This document shows, one piece after another, positions 1 to 7,509 of a stretch of 64,000 bases of DNA. The stretch spans positions 1 through 64,000 of the forward strand of contig NZ_JAPVLU010000044.1 of the NCBI RefSeq assembly GCF_027158205.1. The letters are read 5' to 3'. Position 1 is the first letter of the stretch, and each line of letters starts with the position of its first letter. Below the pieces are notes generated by a model. It did not search any database and was not told the DNA's origin. It saw only the letters and a list, made by a program, of their open reading frames with translations. A program made the translations under genes and the position numbers. Origin of the DNA: Streptomyces sp. H39-S7. GTDB lineage: Bacteria; Actinomycetota; Actinomycetes; Streptomycetales; Streptomycetaceae.

Positions 1-262
1 TCGGATCCGTTCTTGGCGAACTTCACCATGTCGTCGCCGACGGCGACCTGGGACAGGAACACCTCCGCAGCCTGGAGTTCGGCGGTGGGGGGGAGCTGGA
101 AGGCCGTGCCGCGCTGGAGCGCGGCGGGGACCGCCGCGGTTGCGGGGGGGTGGGCGTGGGGGTGAGGGCCGCTGGTCAGCCGGGCGAACCAGGCGGTGTA
201 GCGGTGGGCGTCGGCATCGCAGAGCCGGGCGCCGGGGGCGGGGGCGTGCGGCGGCGGAGCGT
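1..262 (-). CDS. Coding frame leaving the left edge, partial
   Basis: A leftward frame runs open from the 14-G tract to base 1. It reads like a real protein, with stretches such as LCDADAHRYTAWFARL and AAEVFLSQVAVGDDMVKF, whereas the frame of the upstream DnaB-like gene becomes low-complexity Pro/Thr and stops at 176. The two frames meet at the poly-G run at 263-276. It may be the true C-terminal half of the DnaB-like gene, joined through a length change in that run, or a separate gene with an unseen start. I do not recognise the family. Confidence 0.45.
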
Positions 263-1372
263 GGGGGGGGGGGGGGTGTTGGGGGGTGGGCCGGCCCGAG
301 GTGTGGCCGTGCTTGTCGCGGGCCTGGTGCGCGCCGGTCGGGTGGTGGGGGCGGGTTCGGTGGTGGCGTGTTGCCAGCGGGTCCGCACGGCGGTCAGGTC
401 GGCGAGAGCGCGGCGGCTGCCGACGACGAGCTGGTACGGCGTATTGGCCGGGTCGTTGGTGAATGTCTCGATGCGCCGGCCGAGGTGGTGGGCTGCGGCT
501 AGCACGGAGCGGTGCAGGATGCGCTCGCCCCAGTGCTCCGGGGTTCCGACCGGCCCGGCGAGGAGCTTCAGCAGCTCTCGGGGTTCGGCTCCGGCGCCGA
601 GAAGGCCGCGGTGTTGTGCCTCCCACAGCACGGTGACGGGGTCGACCGGTGTGTCGCGGCGGATCAGGGTCGTCAGGCACAGCCACAGCCCGGCGTGCAC
701 AGGGTGGGTGAAGTCGCCGGGCGTCAGCCAGCGCATCTGGCCGACGCTGTTGGGGTGGGCGGTCGCGGTGGCGAGCAGCAGCCGTTCTTCGTCGAGCGCG
801 TCCTGGTCGTGGGTGGTGGCCTGCGGTGGCGTAGGGGTGCGGGGCAGGGATCCGGCATGCGGCGGGAAGCGGGCGGCGATGTCGTCCACCACGCAGCCCA
901 AGACGTCGGCCTCGTCCAGGGTGGAGGCCACGCGCTGGGGGAGTGAGGTGTCGCGGGCGCTCTGGATGAGGTGCTGAGCGGCGGCGGCCAGACGGCGCCT
1001 GCACTGCTCCGCTTCGATCATCCGCGCGTACGCGGGCGCGTGCGGGGGCCACGGGCAGACCTGGATCAGGCTGTGGAGGTAGGCGGCGGTCAGCCCTCGG
1101 GCCTGCTCGCGAGCGACGGCAAGCACGGCGTCGAGCCACTGCGGGTGGGCGGCGTGCTCCGCCGGGTCAGGGGCCGGCAGGGAGCTGATCGCGGCGAACA
1201 GGGCGGCGTGCGAGGCGGTGGAGAAGGCGTCGGGGCCGATCCCGGTCACCTCGTTGAGGCGCTGTGGTTCGAGCAGGAAGGCGCCGAGGAGGGCCTGCTC
1301 GACGTGGAAGACCGGGTGCGGCGGAGCGACGGCGTCGAGAACGTCCTCGTCGGGCTCGGGGGAGTGGGGCAT
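176..1372 (-). CDS. DnaB N-terminal-domain protein, replicative-helicase-like
   Basis: The protein contains two copies of a DnaB N-terminal-like helical region. The first is near residues 22-60 (VEQALLGAFLLEPQRLNEV) and the second near 195-250 (DEERLLLATATAHP onward). This domain normally packs helicase rings and contacts primase. No Walker motif is present in the visible part, so helicase activity is not shown. The ATG overlaps the stop of the methyltransferase gene (TGATG), so translation is probably coupled. The C-terminus is a Pro/Thr-rich tail read across a 14-G run (263-276). The neighbouring frame looks more protein-like beyond that point, so the true end probably lies off the window. 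The start is well supported and the end is not. Confidence 0.6.
   Translation of the reverse strand: MPHSPEPDEDVLDAVAPPHPVFHVEQALLGAFLLEPQRLNEVTGIGPDAFSTASHAALFAAISSLPAPDPAEHAAHPQWLDAVLAVAREQARGLTAAYLHSLIQVCPWPPHAPAYARMIEAEQCRRRLAAAAQHLIQSARDTSLPQRVASTLDEADVLGCVVDDIAARFPPHAGSLPRTPTPPQATTHDQDALDEERLLLATATAHPNSVGQMRWLTPGDFTHPVHAGLWLCLTTLIRRDTPVDPVTVLWEAQHRGLLGAGAEPRELLKLLAGPVGTPEHWGERILHRSVLAAAHHLGRRIETFTNDPANTPYQLVVGSRRALADLTAVRTRWQHATTEPAPTTRPARTRPATSTATPRAGPPPNTPPPPTLRRRTPPPPAPGSAMPTPTATPPGSPG
263..276. repeat. 14-base G homopolymer in a coding frame
   Basis: Fourteen consecutive G on the given strand lie where the DnaB-like frame turns into a Pro-rich tail and a second leftward frame becomes protein-like. 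A tract this long is prone to slippage in replication and in sequencing, so the reading frame beyond it is uncertain. Confidence 0.85.
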
Positions 1373-2619
1373 CAGGCGGCCAGGGTGAAGTCGTCGGGGT
1401 TGAGCGGAACGTTCAGGTGCGGGGCGAGGAGGTAGGCGGCGAGCAGCGGGGGGACGGCGTTGCCGATCTGTGAGAACTGCTGGCCCTTGTTGCCCGCCCA
1501 GGGGTAGTCGGCAGGGAAGGTCTGCAACAGCCCGGCCTCACGCGCGGTGATCCGGATCGGGTCGGGGACGGCCTGGGAGGCGCTGTTTTGCTGGTGGATG
1601 GTGGGGGCTTCGGCGATCCAGGTGCATTCGTTCGCGCGGTGCCCGAAGAACAGCGTCCCGGCGGGCTCCTCGATGGATCGGATGGTGGCGTTGGCCTGGT
1701 TGTTGCTCCGCAGGGACCACGCCCAGCGTGCCGCGGCGTCCCGGCGGGGCTGAAGGGCGATATCCGGGGGTCGGGGAGTCCAGGTGCCGCGGTCACGGGC
1801 GTTGGCGAGGGTCTTTCGGGAGCCGGAGGGGAAGGGTTCGGGTCCGCCTCCGGGTCCGCCGCCGGCGCAGACGGTGGGAACGGGCCGATCGGTGGCACCC
1901 CATCGCAGGGCCTGGGCCATGCTGACCCAGCCGGCGCGGCCCGGGCCAAACAGGCTGTCGGGCTCGGCCGCTTGGGCGTGTGTTGGCGGGGGCGGCTGGG
2001 CTGTGCGCACCCGCGAGGCGATCAGGATCGCCCGCTTCCTGGTCTGGGGTACTCCGAAGTCGGCCGCGTTGAGGATGCCGGTCCACACGGAGTATCCCCA
2101 GGACCGCAGGATGGCGGCGTACTGCTTCCACAAGGGCAGGACGTCGGGGACTTCCTCCATGGCGACCCACTCCGGCTCGCCTACGGTGTTCAGGGCTTGG
2201 AGGTAGCGCATGGGCTCGGCGGCCAGCAGGGAGCGTTGGTCCCGGCAGGCGGACAGCAGGCGTTCGCGGATGTCGCGGCCGGCGGCGAGACTCTCGACGG
2301 CCTCGTGCACGAGGGGCTGGTCGAGCAGGCCGAGGCGTTTGCCGGCCATACTCCACGCCTGACACGGAGGCGACGCCAACAACCCGCGGGTCCGGCCGAG
2401 CCACGGCCACGTCGGATATCTGGCCACGTCGGTCCGCACCGTCCACTGCCCGGCGGCCACACGGGTTTTCTAGGCCCATTCGTCCCATTCCAGGCCGACG
2501 TCCCGCACACCGAACACCGTCAGCGCGCGGCTCCAACCCCCCGGACCTGCAAAGAGGTCCAGAATCAAGTGGCCAGCCCGTAGTCGTCCTGCGTCGGCCC
2601 GTCCGCGTCCCCGCGACAT
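1372..2619 (-). pseudogene. C5-cytosine DNA methyltransferase split by an in-frame TAG
   Basis: This enzyme family transfers a methyl group from S-adenosylmethionine to C5 of cytosine in DNA. Motif I (LDLFAGPGGWS) lies near 2540. Motif IV (SPPCQAWS, with the catalytic Cys), an E-E-V motif (MEEVPDVL), motif VIII (QTRKRAILIA) and motif X (GNAVPPLLAAYLL) follow downstream. The halves are in one frame but separated by a TAG at 2470-2472, just after GLEWDEWA and before KTRVAAGQW. Homologues usually have a Cys or other residue there. As read, no single chain holds both the SAM-binding and catalytic motifs, unless the stop is read through or the halves assemble. The ATG at 2619 is the best start I see and overlaps the PP-loop gene. 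The methyltransferase may have modified self DNA of the element. Confidence 0.8.
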
Positions 2620-3428
2620 GCCCAGGGGGAGCAGCCGTCCACGACGCCGTTCTCCAGCTCGTCCGCGTCGCCTAGTTCGGGCTGGAGGGCGGCCCGCTCG
2701 GCGGCGGTGACGTGGTCGATCGGCGCCTGGCCCAGCGGCACCCGCGAGCGGTGCAGGAACGCCTGGCCAAGCAGCGCGTTGCCCGTGGCGTTGGCGCGGG
2801 CGTTGCCCTGGCGAATAGCGGCGTCGAATTCCACGACGTCCTGCCACTCGTCGGGGCTGGTGTCGCGAATGGTGCGCCACTGCGCGTTTCCGTGGAAGGG
2901 GCAGCCGAGGCACGATGACTTCGGAGTGTCGGCGAGGCCGATCGAGGTCAGGTAGCGGATGCAGTCGCCGCGTGACCAGCCCAGGTCGATGAGCGGGTGC
3001 CGATTGCGCATGTAGCGGACGTCGGCGTCCTTGGCACGGTGGAACTCGTCCGTGGATATCCCGACCCATTGCTCGACGAAGACACCCTTGGGAATGCGCT
3101 GCGGGTACGGGTATCCGAGAAGTTCGCGGACCTTCTTCTTGATTGGCTTTATCTTATATTCGCCGGTGCATTGGCGTCGGGTCATGCCTTGCTTTCCGTC
3201 CTTGTTCAGGATGTAGAGCGGCATGGAGGCGAATCGGTGATCGGGGTCGAGTGCGTCGTTGCGGATGTTCCCGGAGCTGACTCGCAGCACGGGTATTCCA
3301 GCGGGTTCGGCGACTTCCTTTACGAGTCGGTCGAGATGGGCGTATACGGCGCGAGGCTCCCACCCGGTATCGGCGAAGATCGCGTAATCAACCTTCGGGA
3401 GAACGCCCTCGGCGGAGAGGGCGAGCAT
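2565..3428 (-). CDS. PP-loop protein of the PAPS-reductase family
   Basis: The family binds ATP or PAPS through a PP-loop. The loop sequence SLGAGIQSSA is encoded at about 3429-3460, just upstream of the first ATG in frame, so the natural protein must begin further up. No ATG, GTG or TTG is available there; an ATT at 3488 follows AGGA by six bases and is the best candidate. Other visible features are TGWEP after the loop, QCTGEYKIKPI and a CLGCPFHG cysteine pair typical of phage and plasmid members. These proteins often sit beside DNA methyltransferases, as here, and may act in DNA modification, but that role is inference. The 3' end overlaps the methyltransferase start. Confidence 0.75.
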   Translation of the reverse strand: MLALSAEGVLPKVDYAIFADTGWEPRAVYAHLDRLVKEVAEPAGIPVLRVSSGNIRNDALDPDHRFASMPLYILNKDGKQGMTRRQCTGEYKIKPIKKKVRELLGYPYPQRIPKGVFVEQWVGISTDEFHRAKDADVRYMRNRHPLIDLGWSRGDCIRYLTSIGLADTPKSSCLGCPFHGNAQWRTIRDTSPDEWQDVVEFDAAIRQGNARANATGNALLGQAFLHRSRVPLGQAPIDHVTAAERAALQPELGDADELENGVVDGCSPWACRGDADGPTQDDYGLAT

Positions 3429-3689
3429 GGCGCTGGACTGGATTCCCGCGCCGAGGGAGATGGCACGGAACTGCGGTATAGGGGAAATGGGGAGTCCTGA
3501 CGGTAAGGAGGGGCGGCGGTGCGACCGTGCGGAGCGTGCGGGCGAAGGCGGTGACGGTGGCGCCCGCCTCGTGGGGCCGACCCTTGAGGGAGAGCCGGAC
3601 CGGGGACGCCGATGGCGTTCACCAGAGGCACCGCAGCGGTGCCCGACGAGCCCAGCACGAGGCCACTGGTGCCGGCGTCGTTGCTGCGG

Positions 3690-4160
3690 TCAGCGGCGGT
3701 GGCCTGCTGCGAGAGTTGAGGTAGTGACGGGGACAACGGCGCTCGCGCGCGGTTGCGGACCGGGCACGGCGCCCGTGGGCCGGCCACTGAAGGCGGGAGC
3801 GACCTGGTCGAGGGTCTGGGCGACCTGCTGGGCCTGGGCTCGGGCTTGACGGAGCTGTTCGGCCACCTCGTGGGGGAGGCGCTCCCACTGGGCCGTGTAC
3901 TGGTAGTCCCGAAGGATTTCGGCGGCGTTGCGGAGTTGTTCGGCGACTTGTTGCAGGATCGCGGTCTGCTGTTCTGGGCTGGTCGCGGTACCGGTGTGCT
4001 GCAGGAGTGCGTCGAGGGCGGCGGGCAGGGGGTCGGTGTCGGCGGGGAGGCCGAACAGGTGAGCGTGCAGGGATGCTGCGAAGGCGGTGACGGGCCCGCC
4101 CCGGGAGCGGTGGCCGAACTCGGCTGCCGCCTGTGGCCGGACGTGGAAGCTGACAATCAC
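3690..4160 (-). CDS. Small helical protein, unknown function
   Basis: This is a 156-residue protein with a Gln/Ala/Leu-rich segment (about 65-125, e.g. QQVAEQLRNAAEILRDYQY and QLRQARAQAQQVAQTL) likely to form a coiled coil. The GTG start lies 53 bp below the previous gene in the same leftward array. The C-terminal 30 residues are Pro/Thr-rich and probably disordered. I do not recognise the family. Members of this array are short helical proteins with disordered Arg-rich tails, and this one fits that pattern. Confidence 0.55.
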   Translation of the reverse strand: MIVSFHVRPQAAAEFGHRSRGGPVTAFAASLHAHLFGLPADTDPLPAALDALLQHTGTATSPEQQTAILQQVAEQLRNAAEILRDYQYTAQWERLPHEVAEQLRQARAQAQQVAQTLDQVAPAFSGRPTGAVPGPQPRASAVVPVTTSTLAAGHRR

Positions 4161-4212
4161 GTCTCGGGGCGCGGCGTCGGGGTGGATCTGGTCGGCGAGG
4201 GCGCGGGCGAGG

Positions 4213-4512
4213 TCATGTGCCGTCGGTAGGTTGGAGGGCGTGGTGGCTCCCAGTTGGGTTGGTCAACGGGCCAAGCTGCGTGTGGCGGTAGCGGTCGGTC
4301 GTGCTGCGGCGGTTGCGGCGGTGCGGATCGGCCGAGAGCGGTTGCGAGGGCGCGGCAGCCGTCGAAGGTGCGGTGGTGGGGGTGTGGTGTGCGAGGTTGC
4401 CGGCCGGGTCCGGGCCGCGCAGGAGAGCGAGGTAGTTCAGCGCGTCCTGGTGGCGGGTGCAGTCGGAACCCAGAGCCAGCAGGCGTTCGAGGATGGTGGA
4501 GGCGGCGGTCAT
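4213..4512 (-). CDS. Hypothetical protein, 99 aa
   Basis: The ATG overlaps the stop of the DUF317 gene by four bases (ATGA), which fixes the start. The N-terminus (MTAASTILERLLALGSD) is helical and followed by a Cys/His pair (CTRHQDALNYLALL). The remainder is Thr/Pro/Arg-rich and looks disordered. The family is not recognised. Translational coupling suggests it is made together with the DUF317 protein. Confidence 0.6.
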   Translation of the reverse strand: MTAASTILERLLALGSDCTRHQDALNYLALLRGPDPAGNLAHHTPTTAPSTAAAPSQPLSADPHRRNRRSTTDRYRHTQLGPLTNPTGSHHALQPTDGT

Positions 4513-5258
4513 CGTCTCGGCTGTCGGCTGGCGTGCGCCCGGGCAGCCTGGGCGACGGCGTGGTGGGCGTGGGGGTTGACCGCGGCACCGCTCACGGGTG
4601 TGATCAGCGCGCTGTCGCTGTTCTGGACCAGGAACGGCACCTCTTTGAAGACCCGTTCGACGGGTTCATCGCTGGCGAGGTGGACGAAGAACTGGGCGAC
4701 CAGGCGCTCGGGGGTATCACGGGTGAAGGTGGCGCTCCACTCGGTGTCGAAGCCCTCATAGAGCGAGTGCTCGAACCGCCAGGGCACCTCGGCGTCCCGT
4801 TCGTGGCGCAGATGACAATGCTCGTCGGGCGAGGTGAACAGGGTGATCCGCCCCACACGTACGACCGTCCACCCGTTGAGCTCCGCGCTCTGGGCGAGAG
4901 TGCTCGTGGTGAGCGGGATGCGATCGGCGTGCCGAGTGTCGCCCAGGAGTTGGGGCAGGACTTGTGTGACTGCGGCCAGGGCCTCGGCCGGTGTCTGCCG
5001 GCTGAACCGGGCTGTCCAGTTCGGCTCGTGGTGGCGCAGTTCCCACCAGATGCCGTCCCGCCGGTTCGGCTCGAAGTCGAGGAAGACGCTGCCGCAGGGG
5101 CTGTCGATCTCGATTCGCCCGGTGCTCGGGTTGTGTTCGTAGCGCCAGTTGAACAGGTGGACCAGCGGACCGATCACGTCGTTGAACTTGTTCATCTCGC
5201 CGCTGGCGAGGTGCCGCGGAGAGACCATAACCCGCTCATCGGGGTTGAACTCGGTCAT
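4509..5258 (-). CDS. DUF317 protein
   Basis: A 249-residue protein with two DUF317 repeats. The first starts with VSPRHLASGE and continues to WWELRHHEPNWTARFSRQTP. The second has VGRITLFTSPDEHCHL and ends with TEWSATFTRDTPERLVAQFF. DUF317 is a family of unknown function found in Streptomyces. The PRHLA, SPD and W-x-A-x-F-x-x-x-TP signatures recur in three other genes of this window. The ATG overlaps the upstream stop (ATGA). No enzymatic residues are evident. The context is a conjugation-type array, so a role in element maintenance or transfer is an inference only. Confidence 0.85.
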   Translation of the reverse strand: MTEFNPDERVMVSPRHLASGEMNKFNDVIGPLVHLFNWRYEHNPSTGRIEIDSPCGSVFLDFEPNRRDGIWWELRHHEPNWTARFSRQTPAEALAAVTQVLPQLLGDTRHADRIPLTTSTLAQSAELNGWTVVRVGRITLFTSPDEHCHLRHERDAEVPWRFEHSLYEGFDTEWSATFTRDTPERLVAQFFVHLASDEPVERVFKEVPFLVQNSDSALITPVSGAAVNPHAHHAVAQAARAHASRQPRR

Positions 5259-6112
5259 CGACGCGGCCCCTTCGTCGCCGCCGCGGCGGACGGCGTGATG
5301 GCCGCACCCTTGCCCGCTGAGTGATGGGCCAGTGCGCGGTGCCCCTCGGGGGTGACGGTGATGCTCCGCCCCCTGTACAGGGGTACGGAGGTGTCGAGGT
5401 GCAGCAGGCCGCGCTTGTCCAGGGACTGGAAGGTGGCGGTGGTGATCACGGTGAGGTCGGGTGTGCAGACCGTGGTGGAGCCACGACCTCGCGTCTGCAT
5501 CGTCGCCCCGCCCTGCGCCAGCGAGCGCAGCGCCTGGTACTGGGCGGCGCTGAGCCGGTGCGGTACCGGCCGGCCGGCGCTGGTGCTTGCGGTGCGTTCG
5601 AGATCGCGGGTGATCCCGGAGGCGGTGTAGTGGCAGCAGGTCGCGCACAGCTTGAGGTGGTGGGCGGCGGTGACCAAGCTCTCGGCCAGGAGCGGTGCGG
5701 CTTCCGCGTGCCGGGCCTGGCGCACGACCGCGTCATCGAGCGGCGGCCCCCCGGCGAAGGCGGAGGCTTCGAGAGGGTTGTCCGCCACAGCCCTCGCCAG
5801 TTGCCAGGCGGCGAAGCAGGCGGAGGCGACGACTTCGCCGAGTGTTTCCAGGGAGGACCGGCTGCCGGGCACGGCCGTGTACTGGCTGCCGTCGAGAGCG
5901 GACAGGTGGACCAGAGTGCGGCCGGTCAGCTCGTGGATGGAAAGGATCTTCGGGCCGAGCTGCTGTAGCAGCTCGGCGCCCGGTCCCGCGTCCAGGGCGG
6001 TGAGCGTGGTGCACAGGGCGGCGAAGTCGGCGCCGAGTTGACGCAGATGCTCGATCTGCACAGGCAGGTCGATGGGGCGACGGGTGATGGTGCGGCTCCG
6101 AGGTTGGGTCAG
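5255..6112 (-). CDS. Hypothetical protein with winged-helix-like C-terminus, probable CTG start
   Basis: The protein is clearly coding from QIEHLRQLGADFAALCTTL to its end. It contains HLKLCATCCHYT, and a C-terminal portion (RLSAAQYQALRSLAQGG to ITVTPEGHRALAHH) that resembles a winged helix. No ATG exists near the 5' end. A CTG at 6112 overlaps the stop of the upstream gene as CTGA, mirroring the ATGA overlaps elsewhere in the array; a GTG at 6061 is the canonical alternative. The next gene has the same architecture, so the two are probably paralogues. Function is unknown; DNA binding is a guess from the C-terminal pattern. Confidence 0.6.
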   Translation of the reverse strand: MTQPRSRTITRRPIDLPVQIEHLRQLGADFAALCTTLTALDAGPGAELLQQLGPKILSIHELTGRTLVHLSALDGSQYTAVPGSRSSLETLGEVVASACFAAWQLARAVADNPLEASAFAGGPPLDDAVVRQARHAEAAPLLAESLVTAAHHLKLCATCCHYTASGITRDLERTASTSAGRPVPHRLSAAQYQALRSLAQGGATMQTRGRGSTTVCTPDLTVITTATFQSLDKRGLLHLDTSVPLYRGRSITVTPEGHRALAHHSAGKGAAITPSAAAATKGPRR

Positions 6113-6867
6113 ATCTTTCGGGCGGATGCCTTTGCGGCGGCGGGGACCGGCGCGGGTGCTGCGCCGAGTGCTTTGGCGGCGGGAGGGTGGCTGAGGGCGG
6201 CGGCTAGGGCAGTAGTGCCGGCGGAGGTGAGGTGGACGCGGTCTTGGAGGGGTCCACCGATGTAGGCGGAGGGCGCGGACTTCGGGAGGCGCTCGGCCAG
6301 GCCGGTTGCCTCCAGCGACCGCAGGGTGCCGATGAGTACGCGCTCGCGTCGGTAGTGGACGTAGTGCCGTCCCAGGGAGCTGGTCGCCACGACGTTGCCG
6401 CAGGCGATCTCCCACAGCGCGGTGTGCTGCGCGGCGGTCAGCGGGCGCTGCGGGGGGTCGGGGGTGTTCCCACGTCGGCGTCGCATTTCTCGGGCGATGG
6501 TGTCGGCGCAGTCCGTGGCCGCTTCGGGTGCCAGGGCGGTCAGCGTCCGGGCCATCGCCAGGCGGTGGTCGGAGGAGGCGCCGCTCAGGAACGCGACCTG
6601 CTGGAGACGGACCACCGCGTCCGACAGCTCGTGACTCTCAAAGAGCCGCTCATCGATGACTGCTTGGATAGCGGAGCGGGTCGCGGCGGCCAGATGCTGT
6701 GCGGAGGCGACGTGGACGTCGGGCTCGGCTGGCGAACCTTCCCGCAGGTGCCGGTCGAGCGTGTCGTTGTGGCGCACGTACTGCCCTGCGAGCAACAGCA
6801 GCCGTTCAACCGGCGTCGGTAGCCGGGCCACATCGAACAGCAGGCCGTCGCCAGGCGGTGTCGTCAT
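6109..6867 (-). CDS. Hypothetical protein with winged-helix-like C-terminus
   Basis: A 252-residue protein. The N-terminal 150 residues are helical (VERLLLLAGQYVRHNDTLDR, AQHLAAATRSAIQAVIDERL). The C-terminal part (PLTAAQHTALWEIACGN to VHLTSAGTTALAAALS) has the spacing of a winged helix with a terminal T-x-x-G-x-x-A element. It resembles its downstream neighbour in layout. The ATG overlaps the preceding stop (ATGA). The tail is Ala/Pro-rich. No characterised family is recognised. Confidence 0.65.
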   Translation of the reverse strand: MTTPPGDGLLFDVARLPTPVERLLLLAGQYVRHNDTLDRHLREGSPAEPDVHVASAQHLAAATRSAIQAVIDERLFESHELSDAVVRLQQVAFLSGASSDHRLAMARTLTALAPEAATDCADTIAREMRRRRGNTPDPPQRPLTAAQHTALWEIACGNVVATSSLGRHYVHYRRERVLIGTLRSLEATGLAERLPKSAPSAYIGGPLQDRVHLTSAGTTALAAALSHPPAAKALGAAPAPVPAAAKASARKI

Positions 6868-7472
6868 GCGCGGCGCCGGACGGCCAAGGCATGCGACGGC
6901 GCGGGCGTGGGTGCGCTCGTAACAGTGGGGGAGAGCGGATCCTCCAGCGCTGTACGGGCCGACACCAGGGCTCGGTCGGCATCGTCGAGGTGAATCCGCA
7001 GACGGCTGTGATGTTCGAGCGCGTCGACCTTCTGCTGGAGCGTGTCCTGCGCTGTGGTGGTGAGGGCGATGAGCGGCGCGAGGGCCTGGGTGGAGTGGGC
7101 GATGGCCTGCCCAAGCTGGCCGACGCTGCGACCGAGCCTCTTGGCGGGCGGCAGGTCGCAGACGTTCCAAACGAGTTGATACTCGACGTCGGCGGCCATG
7201 CTGGCAGCTAGGTGGCACAGCAGGCTGCCCTGCCGCATGGAGTTGAACAGGCTCGTGTCGTCCGCGGTGATGGGGTAATCGGGGATGTCGGCGATCACAG
7301 CGTCCACGGCGTGGCGCGGTGACAGGTCGCCGAGGCCGGCGGGTTCGTAGGTGTGCAGGTCATCTCCAGGCTCTGGTTTTGGGGGCTTGCTACAGGAAGC
7401 GGGCCTCGCTGCTCTGGCAGGCCCGGGACGGGACGTGGCGCTGCCAGGCGGGCACGGAGTCCGTAGCCGCAC
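6864..7472 (-). CDS. Hypothetical helical protein, start uncertain
   Basis: Well-formed coding sequence begins around HAVDAVIADIPDYPITADD and continues to the ATGA overlap with the next gene. The middle (RSVGQLGQAIAHSTQALAPL and DTLQQKVDALEHHSRLRI) is helical and may be a coiled coil. The 5' end is unclear. I list a GTG at 7472, but residues before about position 35 are Pro/Arg-rich and may be untranslated, with a later GTG near 7310 as an alternative. The gene sits directly below the VirD4-like gene. Function is unknown. Confidence 0.5.
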   Translation of the reverse strand: MRLRTPCPPGSATSRPGPARAARPASCSKPPKPEPGDDLHTYEPAGLGDLSPRHAVDAVIADIPDYPITADDTSLFNSMRQGSLLCHLAASMAADVEYQLVWNVCDLPPAKRLGRSVGQLGQAIAHSTQALAPLIALTTTAQDTLQQKVDALEHHSRLRIHLDDADRALVSARTALEDPLSPTVTSAPTPAPSHALAVRRRA

Positions 7473-7509
7473 CTGGGTGGATCGGCACCAGGTGCGGCTG
7501 GACTCTGGC

